From positions 372,001 to 436,000 of the forward strand of contig NC_015677.1 of assembly GCF_000215705.1 (NCBI RefSeq): a stretch of DNA of 64,000 nucleotides. The letters are read 5' to 3'. Under the pieces are notes generated by a model, which saw nothing but the letters and a program-made list of their open reading frames with translations, did not search any database and was not told the origin of the DNA. The translations under genes were made by a program, and so were the position numbers. Every line of letters begins with the position of its first letter. Within the stretch, counting starts at the first letter, position 1. Source of the DNA: Ramlibacter tataouinensis TTB310 (GTDB taxonomy: Bacteria; Pseudomonadota; Gammaproteobacteria; Burkholderiales; Burkholderiaceae_C). This document shows, in pieces, positions 19,013 to 27,657 of the stretch.

Positions 19013-19693
19013 TCAGTCCACGCCGTAGCGCTGGCGGTAGGCCAGCACGCGGGCATGGTGCTCGCCCAAGGGCTGGCCGGCCTGGCCGCCCAGGTACTGG
19101 AGCAGATCGGCCAGGCGCGCGATCGCGCACACCTGCAGGCCCAGGCGCTCGCGCACGTACTGCACGGCCGAATGCGGCACGTCCTGGCCGCCCTCGGTGG
19201 CCATCTCCTGGCGGTCCAGCGCGATGGCGACCGCATGCGGCGTCGCGCCGGCGGCCCGGATCAGGGCAATGGACTCGCGCGCGGCGGTGCCGGCCGACAT
19301 CACGTCGTCCACGATCAGCACCCGGCCGGCCAGCGGCGCGCCCACCAGCAGGCCGCCCTCGCCATGGTCCTTGGCTTCCTTGCGGTTGTAGGCATAGGGC
19401 ACGTTGCGGCCCAGGCGCGCCAGCTCGACGGCCACCGCCGCGGCCAGCGGGATGCCCTTGTAGGCCGGCCCGAACAGCATGTCGAATTCGATGCGCGAGG
19501 CCAGGATGCGCAGTGCATAGAATTGCGCCAGCCGGCCGAGCTTGGCGCCGTCGTCGAACAGCCCCGCGTTGAAGAAGTAGGGCGACGCCCGGCCCGCCTT
19601 GGTCTTGAACTCGCCAAAGCGCAGCACGCCGGCTTCCACCGCGAACTGCACGAAATCCTGCGCCAGCTCGTCCTGGCCGCCCGCTGCCACCAT
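19013..19693 (-). CDS. pyrE: orotate phosphoribosyltransferase
   Basis: A 226-residue enzyme of de novo pyrimidine synthesis: orotate + PRPP to OMP. FGEFKTKAGRASPYFFNAGLF and FGPAYKGIPLAAA are PyrE signatures; VLIVDDVMSAGTA at about 128-140 is the PRPP loop, and YNRKEAKDHGEGG the flexible catalytic loop. The ATG is supported by AAGGA seven bases upstream. That ribosome site lies inside the first codons of the divergent exonuclease gene. Confidence 0.95.
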   Translation of the reverse strand: MVAAGGQDELAQDFVQFAVEAGVLRFGEFKTKAGRASPYFFNAGLFDDGAKLGRLAQFYALRILASRIEFDMLFGPAYKGIPLAAAVAVELARLGRNVPYAYNRKEAKDHGEGGLLVGAPLAGRVLIVDDVMSAGTAARESIALIRAAGATPHAVAIALDRQEMATEGGQDVPHSAVQYVRERLGLQVCAIARLADLLQYLGGQAGQPLGEHHARVLAYRQRYGVD

Positions 19694-20495
19694 GGGAAGT
19701 TCCTTGTTCACCCTCACCAGCCTCAACCTCAACGGCATCCGTTCGGCCGCCAGCAAGGGCGTGGAGGCCTGGCTCGCAAAAAGCAGGCCGGATTGTATTT
19801 GCGTGCAGGAGGTCAAGGCCCAGGCGGCCGACGTGGCCGGGCGTTTCGAGGCCCTGGCCGGGCTCAAGGGGTACTTCCATTTCGCCGAGAAGAAGGGGTA
19901 TTCGGGCGTGGCCGCCTACTGCCGCCACGAGCCCAGCGACGTGGTGGCGGGCTGGGACGGCGGCGAGTTCGACGCCGAGGGCCGCTACGTGGAGCTGCGC
20001 TTCGACACGCCGGCGCGACGCCTGTCCCTCATCAGCTGCTACTTCCCCTCCGGCTCCTCCGGCGAAGAGCGGCAGCAGGCCAAGTTCCGCTTCCTGGCCG
20101 CGTTCGAGCCGCACCTGGCCCGCCTGAAGGCCGGGCGCGAGTTCATCCTGTGCGGCGACGTCAACATCGCCCACCAGAAGGAAGACCTGAAGAACTGGCG
20201 CAGCAACCAGAAGAACAGCGGCTTCCTGCCCGAAGAGCGCGCCTGGATGACAAAGTTGTTGAACGAAACCGGCCTGGTGGACGTCTACCGGCGGCTGCGG
20301 CCCGACACCACCGACGCCTGCTACACCTGGTGGAGCAACCGCGGCAACGCCTATGCCAACAACGTAGGCTGGCGGCTGGACTACCAGATCGCGACCGCTG
20401 ACCTTGCGCGGACTGCACGCGAGGTGACGATCTACAAGGAGGAGCGGTTCAGTGACCACGCGCCGCTGACGATTCGCTATGAGCTGGCGATCTGA
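19692..20495 (+). CDS. xth: exodeoxyribonuclease III (AP endonuclease family)
   Basis: A protein of up to 267 residues of the Xth/ExoA endonuclease-exonuclease-phosphatase family, acting in base-excision repair. LTSLNLNGIRSAASKG opens the fold; VQEVKA carries the metal Glu, CGDVNIAHQ the Asp/Asn pair and RFSDHAPL the catalytic Asp-His. As annotated, its ATG shares the CATG with the pyrE start on the other strand, a 2-nt 5' overlap. No ribosome site precedes it. A TTG at 19704 giving MFTLTSLNLNG, with GGGAAG before it, is a good alternative. Confidence 0.92.
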   Translation: MGSSLFTLTSLNLNGIRSAASKGVEAWLAKSRPDCICVQEVKAQAADVAGRFEALAGLKGYFHFAEKKGYSGVAAYCRHEPSDVVAGWDGGEFDAEGRYVELRFDTPARRLSLISCYFPSGSSGEERQQAKFRFLAAFEPHLARLKAGREFILCGDVNIAHQKEDLKNWRSNQKNSGFLPEERAWMTKLLNETGLVDVYRRLRPDTTDACYTWWSNRGNAYANNVGWRLDYQIATADLARTAREVTIYKEERFSDHAPLTIRYELAI

Positions 20496-20579
20496 CGCGC
20501 CTGCCGTCTAGACCCTGCGACCAGGCCGGCGCCGGAACTGAACAAGGTGGCCGGCATCGCCCTTTGGCACACTCCCATC

Positions 20580-21794
20580 ATGCGAGACCCGAACCTGCAA
20601 CGCCGCCACCTACTCCGCTCCGCCCTGGCTTCAGGCGCCGCCGCGCTGCTGCCCGCAGCCGCTGCGGCCGCGGTGGACTGGGGCGCGCTCGAAGCGCGCG
20701 CGCGCGGAAAGAAGGTGTTCTTCAACGCCTGGGCCGGCAGCGAACGCACCAACGCCTATCTCGCGTGGGTGGCTGCCGAGGTGTCGCGGCGGCATGGGAT
20801 CGGTCTGGAGCACGTGAAGATCACGGACACCGCCGAGGCCGTGAAACGCGTCCGCTCGGAGAAGCAGGCGGGCCGCAGCTCGGGCGGCAGCGTCGACATG
20901 GTCTGGATCAACGGCGAGAACTTCCTGACGCTCAAGCGCGAGGGTCTGCTGTTTGGCCCGTTCGCGGAGCAGCTGCCGAACTACCGCTGGGTGGACACGG
21001 CCGGCAAGCCCACGACCCGGGTCGACTTCTCCGAGCCGGTGGAAGGCCTGGAGGCGCCCTGGGGGATGGCGCAGTTCACCTTCTTCGCCGACCGCCAGCG
21101 GGTGCCGCAGCCGCCGCGCAGCATGGCGGCCCTGCTGGAATTCGCGCGCGCGCAGCCCGGCCGCGTCACCTATCCGCGCCCGCCCAACTTCCATGGGACC
21201 ACCTTCCTCAAGCAGGCGCTGCTCGAGGCCACGCCTGATCGCACGCCGCTGTACCGGCCCGTCACGCCCGCGGCGCTGGAGCGCGCCGGCGCGCCGCTGT
21301 GGAACTACCTGGACGCCCTGCGCCCGCACCTGTGGCGCGGCGGCCGCCAGCACCCGCAGAATGCCGCGGCCGTGCGCCAGATGATGGCCGACGGCGAGCT
21401 GCTGATCGCGCTGACCTTCAACCCCAACGAAGCCGCCAACGAGATCGCCGCCCGCCGCCTGCCCGCCACGGTCCACAGCTGGCAGAACGAGAAGGGCGCG
21501 GTGGGCAACACCCACTTCCTCGCCATCCCGGTGAACGCCAGCGCCCCGGACGCGGCGCAGGTGGTGATCAACTTCCTGCTCTCGCCCGAGGCGCAGGCGC
21601 GCAAGGCGGACATCGAGGTCTGGGGCGACGGGACGGTGCTCGCCGTCGACCGGCTGCCGGCCGGCGAGCGCGAGCGCTTCCAGGCGCGCAGCTGGCCGGG
21701 GCAGGTGGAGCAGCCGGCGCCCGTCCTGCTGGAGCCGCACGGCAGCTGGGTGGACCCGCTGGAGCGCGAGTGGCTGCGGCGCTACGGCCAGTAG
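20580..21794 (+). CDS. ABC transporter substrate-binding protein, YnjB-like
   Basis: A 404-residue periplasmic binding protein. LQRRHLLRSALASGAAALLP is a Tat-like signal. The mature part (FFNAWAGSERTNAYLAWV, MVWINGENFLTLK, PWGMAQFTFFADRQ, NPNEAANEIAARRLPATVHS, NTHFLAIPVNASAPDAAQ) follows E. coli YnjB, the binding protein of an importer whose substrate is unproven (thiamine-like has been suggested). An in-frame GTG 11 codons upstream exists, but the ATG places the signal correctly. It is 17 nt before its permease gene. Confidence 0.82.
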   Translation: MRDPNLQRRHLLRSALASGAAALLPAAAAAAVDWGALEARARGKKVFFNAWAGSERTNAYLAWVAAEVSRRHGIGLEHVKITDTAEAVKRVRSEKQAGRSSGGSVDMVWINGENFLTLKREGLLFGPFAEQLPNYRWVDTAGKPTTRVDFSEPVEGLEAPWGMAQFTFFADRQRVPQPPRSMAALLEFARAQPGRVTYPRPPNFHGTTFLKQALLEATPDRTPLYRPVTPAALERAGAPLWNYLDALRPHLWRGGRQHPQNAAAVRQMMADGELLIALTFNPNEAANEIAARRLPATVHSWQNEKGAVGNTHFLAIPVNASAPDAAQVVINFLLSPEAQARKADIEVWGDGTVLAVDRLPAGERERFQARSWPGQVEQPAPVLLEPHGSWVDPLEREWLRRYGQ

Positions 21795-21811
21795 GCGCTC
21801 CAACCTCGTCC

Positions 21812-23440
21812 TTGCCGGCCCGCGCGGTGCCCTTGGTGCTCGCGGCGGCGGCAGCGGTCCCCCTCGTGTGGGTCGCCGCGTCCGCGCTGGCCGCTGCTTT
21901 CGATGCCTCGGCCTGGCGCGACCTGCTGTCGGACCCGCAATGGCCGCGGGCGTTGCTGCACTCGCTGGCGACGGGCCTGGCCGCGACGGCGCTGTCCCTG
22001 CTGGCCGCGGCGTGGATCCTCTCGCGCAGCTTCGCCGCCCGCCCGTGGAACCTGGTGCTGCGCGCCCTCGCGCCCATGCTGGCGATGCCGCACGCCGCGT
22101 TCGCGATCGGCCTGGCCTTCCTCGTCGCGCCGAGCGGCTGGGTGCTGCGGGCGCTCTCCCCGTGGGCGACCGGCTTCGAGCTGCCGCCCGCCTGGCCGAC
22201 GACCCAGGACCCGTGGGGCATCGGACTGGTGGCGGCGCTGGTCGGCAAGGAGGTGCCCTTCCTGCTGTGGACCGCCGCGAGCCAGCTGCAGCGGGCGGAC
22301 ACGGGAGCGCGCTGGCGCCGCGAGCTCGAGCTGGCCTGCACCATGGGCTACACGCGGCCGGCCGCCTGGTGGCGGGTGGTCTGGCCCCAGCTGTGGCCAC
22401 GCCTGGCCGCGCCCGTGCTGGCGGTGGGGGCCTACAGCCTGACCGTCGTCGACGTGGCGCTGGTCATCGGGCCGGCGTCGCCGCCCACCGCGTCCGTGCT
22501 GGCCTGGCAGTGGCTGCTCGACGCCGACCCCGCGATCAACGCCAAGGGTGCCGCCGGCGCCTGGCTGCTCGCGCTGACCGCGGCGGCGGCGGCAGGCGTG
22601 TTCTGGGTGCTGCAGGGGCGCGCCGGCGCCGGCAGGCGCTGGACGGACGGGGACCGCGGCAGGAACGAGCCCCGCCAGGGGGATGCGATCGCGCCGGCGC
22701 TTCTGCTCGCGCTGGGGTACTTGTGCGTCATGGGCGCCCTGGCCGTCGGCAGCGTCTCGGGCGTGTGGCCCTTTCCGGATGTATGGCCCCGCGAGCTGAG
22801 CCTGTCGGGGTGGCGCTCGGTGCTGGCGAGCGTGGCCACGGTCTCCACCACGGTGGGGCTGGCGGCCGCCAGCAGTGCGACGGCGCTGGTCTGGGCCGTG
22901 GCGTGGCTGGAGGCCGCGCCGCCTTCCTGGGACGCGCGGATGCGCCGCATCGCCTACCTTCCGCTGCTGCTGCCCTCCATCCTGTGGGTCGTGGGCCTGC
23001 ACCGCCTCACGCTGGCCTGGCGGCTCGACGGCCAGTGGGCGGGCCTGTGGCTTGCGCACACGCTGGCGGCGCTGCCCTATGTGCTGATCGCCCTCAGTCC
23101 CTCCTACCTCGGGTTCGATGCGCGCTACCGCCAGGTGGCCGCGACGCTCGGCCGCGGCCGGCCGGCGTTCCTGCTGCGGGTGAAGTGGCCCCTGCTGCGC
23201 GCCGGGCTGGCCACCGCGCTGGCAGTCGGCTTCTCGGTCAGCGTGGCGCAGTACCTGCCGACCCTGTTCGTCGGCGCCGGGCGCTACACGACCCTGACCA
23301 CCGAAGCGGTGGCGCTGTCCAGCGGCGGCCAGCGATCGCTGCTGGCGGCCTATGCCTGGCTGCAGTGGCTGCTGCCGGCCCTGGCCTTCGGCCTGGCGGC
23401 CTGGGCGGGGCGGCCGCGCCGCTTCCGGGAGCGGGCGTGA
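21812..23440 (+). CDS. ABC transporter permease, two fused permease halves, YnjC-like
   Basis: About 542 residues with roughly 12 membrane segments in two homologous halves. Each half has the EAA-type coupling loop: ELACTMGYTRPAAWWRVVWP in half one and AATLGRGRPAFLLRVKWP in half two. That organisation matches YnjC. The start is uncertain: TTG at 21812 or GTG at 21827, both without a clear ribosome site, so translation may be coupled to the binding protein. The stop overlaps the ATPase start (GTGA). Confidence 0.82.
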   Translation: MPARAVPLVLAAAAAVPLVWVAASALAAAFDASAWRDLLSDPQWPRALLHSLATGLAATALSLLAAAWILSRSFAARPWNLVLRALAPMLAMPHAAFAIGLAFLVAPSGWVLRALSPWATGFELPPAWPTTQDPWGIGLVAALVGKEVPFLLWTAASQLQRADTGARWRRELELACTMGYTRPAAWWRVVWPQLWPRLAAPVLAVGAYSLTVVDVALVIGPASPPTASVLAWQWLLDADPAINAKGAAGAWLLALTAAAAAGVFWVLQGRAGAGRRWTDGDRGRNEPRQGDAIAPALLLALGYLCVMGALAVGSVSGVWPFPDVWPRELSLSGWRSVLASVATVSTTVGLAAASSATALVWAVAWLEAAPPSWDARMRRIAYLPLLLPSILWVVGLHRLTLAWRLDGQWAGLWLAHTLAALPYVLIALSPSYLGFDARYRQVAATLGRGRPAFLLRVKWPLLRAGLATALAVGFSVSVAQYLPTLFVGAGRYTTLTTEAVALSSGGQRSLLAAYAWLQWLLPALAFGLAAWAGRPRRFRERA

Positions 23441-24072
23441 GCCTGCACGTCTACGTGCGGGAGCTGCGCGTGGCGAGGCGACGGCTGGTGCACGAGCTGC
23501 GGCTGGACATCGCCCCCGGCACCGTGCACACCCTCATGGGCGAGAGCGGCTGCGGCAAGTCCAGCCTGCTGTCGGCGATCTGCGGCACCGCGGCGCCGCC
23601 GGTGCGCTTCGATGGCGAGGTCTTGCTCGACGGCACGCGGCTGGACGCCCTGCCGACGCGGCAGCGCGGCATCGCCATCCTGTTCCAGGACGACCTGCTG
23701 TTCGCGCACATGTCGGTGCGCGAGAACCTTCTCTTCGCCGTGCCGCCGGGGGCACGGGCGCAGCGCGAAGCCGTGGTGCAGCAGGCGCTGCGCGACCTGG
23801 AGCTGCCGGGCCTCGCGCAGGCGGACCCGGCCACGCTCTCCGGCGGCCAGCGGGCGCGCGTGGCGCTGGTGCGTGCGCTGCTGGCGCGGCCGCGCGCGGT
23901 GCTGCTGGACGAGCCGTTCGCGCGGCTGGACGCCGGGCTGCGCGCCCGCATGCGCGAGTTCGTCTTCGGCACCATCCAGGCCCGGGGCATCCCGGCCCTG
24001 CTGGTGACGCACGACGCGCAGGACATCGCCGATCCGCAGCGCGTCACGCGCCTGGCCAGCCCGCAGCCATGA
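23437..24072 (+). CDS. ABC transporter ATP-binding protein, YnjD-like
   Basis: A 211-residue ATPase. GESGCGKSS is Walker A, LSGGQRARVALVRALL the ABC signature, AVLLDEPFARLDAG Walker B with the D-loop and LLVTHDAQDI the H-loop. It energises the YnjC-like permease. The GTG start overlaps the permease stop by four bases. Its stop is immediately followed, with no gap, by the stop of the convergent nucleoside hydrolase gene. Confidence 0.88.
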   Translation: MSLHVYVRELRVARRRLVHELRLDIAPGTVHTLMGESGCGKSSLLSAICGTAAPPVRFDGEVLLDGTRLDALPTRQRGIAILFQDDLLFAHMSVRENLLFAVPPGARAQREAVVQQALRDLELPGLAQADPATLSGGQRARVALVRALLARPRAVLLDEPFARLDAGLRARMREFVFGTIQARGIPALLVTHDAQDIADPQRVTRLASPQP

Positions 24073-25062
24073 CTAGGCGCCTGGCGCGGCGGCCAGCCGC
24101 GCCAGGAAGTCGTTGATGATGGCGTCGCGGTCGACCGCGTACGCCTCGCGCATCAGGTGGCTGCCGCTGCGCTGGATCCAGCGCTTGTCGCCGCCGAGGT
24201 CCGGCGTGCGCACCAGCGTGCTGCGCAACCAGCGGGGCTCCAGCACCCAGGCCACGCAGACGAGGTCCCAGATCACCCAGGAGTGCGGTCTCGCCGGGTC
24301 CGCCGGGTAGATCGTCCACAGCGGGTTGCTGGTGAAGAGATGGTGCAGGTACCCGCCGATGGCTCCGCATCCCCGTACGTGGCTTTCCATCTCCGCGAGC
24401 GACAGCCGCAGCTGCGCGCCCACGTGGAAGCCGGGCAGGTACACCAGCGGAACGCCGCTTCGCAGCAGCAAGCGGCTGGCGGCCAGGTCCTGCTCCAGGT
24501 TGAACGAGTCGTTCGCGTGGGGCGCATGCGACGGGTAGCCGCTGGTCCACACGACCACCAGGCGCTCGACGATGTCCGGGGCCATCAGCAGCGCGCTCGC
24601 GATGTTGGTGACGCAGCCCAGCGCCAGCACGTACAGCGTCTCGCCCGGCCCGCAGGCGCGTGCCAGCGCCACCAGGTGCTCGGCCGCCTCGCTGGCGATC
24701 GGCCGATCGGGCGCCTCGAGGTAGCCGGCGCTGCCGGCGAAGGCGCGGCCGCGGTGGTCCATGCCCAGGAGTTCGTGGATGCGCCGGATCTCGGCCAGGC
24801 TGCGCCGCATGCCTTCGGCCGGTGCATTGAAGGGCGGTGCGTCGGCCGGCGCGTGCGCGAGCTGGGCGCGCCGGTGGGCGAAGGAGAAGGGCACCGCGTA
24901 CACGGCCTCGACCTGCAGCCGCTCGCGCGCCAGCAGGGCCCAGGCCAGCGCGAACTGGTCGTCGATCTCGTTGGCCGTGTCGGTGTCGATCACGCAGCGC
25001 ACCGGGCCGCGCGGCTCGGCGAGGCGGCCGGCGTACCAGGCGTCGTCGCGGCGGCGGGTCAT
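24073..25062 (-). CDS. nucleoside hydrolase (IunH-like)
   Basis: A 329-residue protein. VIDTDTANEIDDQFALAWAL at residues 24-43 is the calcium-binding Asp cluster of inosine-uridine nucleoside hydrolases, in the variant form DTDxANEIDDQ. LGCVTNIASAL and SGYPSHAPHANDSFNLEQD line the ribose pocket. It should cleave the N-glycosidic bond of a nucleoside or analogue. The start overlaps the stop of the glycosyltransferase by ATGA, so it is the last gene of a three-gene operon. The natural substrate cannot be told from sequence. Confidence 0.82.
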   Translation of the reverse strand: MTRRRDDAWYAGRLAEPRGPVRCVIDTDTANEIDDQFALAWALLARERLQVEAVYAVPFSFAHRRAQLAHAPADAPPFNAPAEGMRRSLAEIRRIHELLGMDHRGRAFAGSAGYLEAPDRPIASEAAEHLVALARACGPGETLYVLALGCVTNIASALLMAPDIVERLVVVWTSGYPSHAPHANDSFNLEQDLAASRLLLRSGVPLVYLPGFHVGAQLRLSLAEMESHVRGCGAIGGYLHHLFTSNPLWTIYPADPARPHSWVIWDLVCVAWVLEPRWLRSTLVRTPDLGGDKRWIQRSGSHLMREAYAVDRDAIINDFLARLAAAPGA

Positions 25063-26396
25063 GCGCACCCCTCGCCCGGCACCGGCCCCGCCGGGGCCAG
25101 CTCCCGGAAGCGGCGCAGGTCCGCGGGCTCGTCCACGTCCCAGAGGCTGTCGAGCTCCTGCCAGCGCGCGCCGGCCGCACGCAGCCGCTCGCGCGTCTGC
25201 GCCAGCACCGCCGGCGTGCTCCAGGCGATGTCTTCGAAGACCTCGGGCAGCACGCGGGCCAGCCCCAGCAGCACGTAGCCGCCGTCTTCCGCCGGGATCA
25301 GCACGGCGTCGTGCCCGGCGAGCGCCCGGGCAGCGGCCTGCAGGTGCCCGGGGGCGAGCAGCGGACAGTCGGTGCCGATCACCAGCAGGGGCAGCCCTGG
25401 ATGCTGCGCGAAATGCGATTGCGCCGTGGCGCGCATGCGCTCGCCCAGGCCGCCCTGCACCTGGCTGCGCAGGGCAAGCCCGCACCGCCGGTGCAGCGCG
25501 CGGAAGAAACGGTGCCCAGCGTCCGGGGCGCACCACAGCTGCACCGGACCCAGCGCCGCCGCCTGCGCCGTGCGCAAGGTGTCCAGCGTGAAGGCCCGCT
25601 GCAGGCGGGCGGCGGCCGGCGCACCGATGCCCGGTGCCAGGCGCGTCTTCGCGAGGCCCGCGACGGGCGCCTTGGCCAGCACGGCGACGCCGGCGGCAGC
25701 CGGCCCCGGCCGGCGGCGGTAGCCGTAGCGGTCGGCCAGCTGCTGGGGCGCGGCGCCGAAGAAGTACCGCAAGCGCAGCCACCACATGAGCAGGATGATG
25801 CGCAGCACGCCGTGCCGCTCCCAGCGGCGCGCGGACGTCGCGACGGTCGCGCGCAGGCAGGCGGGTGCTCCCCGGCGGCGCAGCCGGGTGCTCAAGGCGA
25901 TGTCCTCCATCAGCGGCAGGTCCGGGAAGCCGCCAGCGGCCGCGAACACCTCGCGGCGCACGAAGAGGGCCTGGTCGCCGGTGGCGATGCCCGTCCAGCG
26001 CGACCGCAGGTTCATCAGCGCACCCACCAGGCGCAGCAAGGGGGCGTCGCCGGCGATGCGCACGTCGAAGCGTCCCCAGTCGGCGCCCGCCGCCAGCGCC
26101 TGCGCCACCAGGCGGTCGGCCTCGGGCGGCAGCACGGTATCGGCGTGCAGGAACAGCAGCGCATCGGCCCGCGCGCCCTGCGCCCCCGCGTTCATCTGCG
26201 AAGCGCGTCCCTGAGCGGCTACCAGCACGTGGTCGGCCCCGCCCCGCGATGCGAGCAGCCAGGTGCCGTCGGTACTGCCGCCGTCCACGACCACGACTTC
26301 GGCGCCGCGCGAGCGCAGCGGCTGCAGCGTCCGCAGCAGCGCGGGCACGGCGGCCGCCTCGTCCAGGACCGGCACGATGATGCGCAGGGAGCTCAT
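25059..26396 (-). CDS. two-domain glycosyltransferase (TIGR04283-like + TIGR04282/DUF2064-like)
   Basis: A 445-residue fusion. Residues 3-230 form a GT2 glycosyltransferase: RIIVPVLDEAAAVPALL, VVVVDGGSTDGT and FLHADTVLPPEAD (the DxD-type motif is HAD). Residues about 238-440 form a nucleotidyltransferase-like DUF2064 domain: VLAKAPVAGLAKTRLAP, IGTDCPLLAPG, AEDGGYVLLGL. In many bacteria these are two adjacent genes named after a proposed arsenosugar pathway. Here they are one polypeptide. Both ends overlap neighbouring genes by ATGA, so it is coupled to the phosphotransferase and the nucleoside hydrolase. Confidence 0.85.
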   Translation of the reverse strand: MSSLRIIVPVLDEAAAVPALLRTLQPLRSRGAEVVVVDGGSTDGTWLLASRGGADHVLVAAQGRASQMNAGAQGARADALLFLHADTVLPPEADRLVAQALAAGADWGRFDVRIAGDAPLLRLVGALMNLRSRWTGIATGDQALFVRREVFAAAGGFPDLPLMEDIALSTRLRRRGAPACLRATVATSARRWERHGVLRIILLMWWLRLRYFFGAAPQQLADRYGYRRRPGPAAAGVAVLAKAPVAGLAKTRLAPGIGAPAAARLQRAFTLDTLRTAQAAALGPVQLWCAPDAGHRFFRALHRRCGLALRSQVQGGLGERMRATAQSHFAQHPGLPLLVIGTDCPLLAPGHLQAAARALAGHDAVLIPAEDGGYVLLGLARVLPEVFEDIAWSTPAVLAQTRERLRAAGARWQELDSLWDVDEPADLRRFRELAPAGPVPGEGCA

Positions 26397-27463
26397 GGAG
26401 CGAGCATACGCGGCAGCCGCGCCAGTTCGTCCAGGACGGAGGCGACGGCTTGCGGGGACAGGTAATGGTCGACCCGCTCGCGGACGTGCCGCACCAGCGC
26501 TTCATCGCTGTTCGCGGCCGACCAGTCCTCGCCGTGCCCGGGATCGCGGCGCGGGCCGGCCGACGCCGTGCGCCACTTGCAGCACCAGGTGATCGACCAC
26601 AGCCACATCGCGCGGCGCAGCGGAAGGTGCCACGGTCTCGCCGCGGCGGCAAGGCCGGTATCGACGGCGCGCTCCCAGCGGCGGTAGAAGCCGGCCACCT
26701 CGGCCGGGGTCAACACGGCGCGCGCGGTGACATCCCAGGTCGTGGAGGTGTAGAGGCTCGCGTGGGCGAGATCGAGTCCCGGGTAGCTGTAGCGGCATTT
26801 CTCCAGGTCGACCAGCACCGCGTCGCCGCTGCCGCGCAGCAGGAAGTTGCCGGGGTGGGCGTCGAAGGCGACCAGGCAGCGCGGCGGCCGGTCGGGCAGG
26901 GCCACGCATGCGGCGAGCGCCTCCAGCTCGGTGCGGACCGCATCGTGCACCTCCACGGGCAGCCCTGCGCGCGGCACGAAGGCGGCTTGTGCAGCGATCT
27001 CCGCATGCAGCTGCCGCAGCGGATCGCCTGCGTCCTGCAGCGGCGGCCGGTCCTGCGCACGAGGCAGTGGCAGCGCGTGCAGCGCGGCGAGCGCCTGCGC
27101 GACGGCATCGAGGTCGCGCGGCAAGTCCGCCGGCCGGCCGGCGATCTCCTGCACCAGCAGCGCGCCGCGGGGAAGGCCCTGGCCCACCGGCAGGACCCCC
27201 AGCAGCCGCGGCGTGTGCCCGCCGGCCTGGGCGCGGGCGAAGCAGGCCTGCTGGTGGTGCAGGTTGGCCGCGGGCTCCAGGCCCACCTGGCTCTGCTTCG
27301 GGATGCGCGCCAGCACGCCCGTGCCCACCAGGCGCACGTGCAGGTGCGCCAGCCCCGTGTCCGCGAGGACCTCGAGCGGCACCCCGGCCCAGGCGCCGTG
27401 GGCGCGCAGCGCCTCCCGCAGGCCTTCCACGGGCGCGCTGGATCGCGCGGATCGCGTCGTCAT
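26393..27463 (-). CDS. phosphotransferase, APH/choline-kinase-like fold
   Basis: A 356-residue kinase-like protein, first gene of a three-gene operon. FDAHPGNFLL carries the catalytic-loop Asp and Asn and VLVDLEKCRYSYPGLDLAH the metal-binding Asp, as in aminoglycoside/thiamine/choline kinases. The usual His two residues before the catalytic Asp is Ala here (VAFD). The N-terminal lobe has GVLARIPKQSQ with the ATP Lys. The start ATG gives MTTRSARSS; the frame is open upstream but lacks similarity. Probable small-molecule kinase; substrate unknown. Confidence 0.75.
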   Translation of the reverse strand: MTTRSARSSAPVEGLREALRAHGAWAGVPLEVLADTGLAHLHVRLVGTGVLARIPKQSQVGLEPAANLHHQQACFARAQAGGHTPRLLGVLPVGQGLPRGALLVQEIAGRPADLPRDLDAVAQALAALHALPLPRAQDRPPLQDAGDPLRQLHAEIAAQAAFVPRAGLPVEVHDAVRTELEALAACVALPDRPPRCLVAFDAHPGNFLLRGSGDAVLVDLEKCRYSYPGLDLAHASLYTSTTWDVTARAVLTPAEVAGFYRRWERAVDTGLAAAARPWHLPLRRAMWLWSITWCCKWRTASAGPRRDPGHGEDWSAANSDEALVRHVRERVDHYLSPQAVASVLDELARLPRMLAP

Positions 27464-27657
27464 CTGCGCGGGCGCTCCCCGTCGCCTTCGCGGTCGTCTG
27501 GTTTCATGCCGTAGCTCCGGGCCTGTCTGGCCGCGAGTGTGAACCCGAAGCCCCGTTGCCCACGGATGGGTGAGACGCGCGATCAATGAATCGCGGCCCC
27601 CAGTAGATCGCCCGTCTCGCCGAGCGCGTAGCATGCATGCCAACCGACGGAGTGCAC

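Noticed and set aside
20496..20579. Possible TPP riboswitch before the YnjB-like gene
   Set aside because: The spacer is only 84 nt and lacks CTGAGA and the other conserved THI-box segments, so a thiamine riboswitch is not supported. Only a small CCGGCGCCGG palindrome at 20526-20535 is present.
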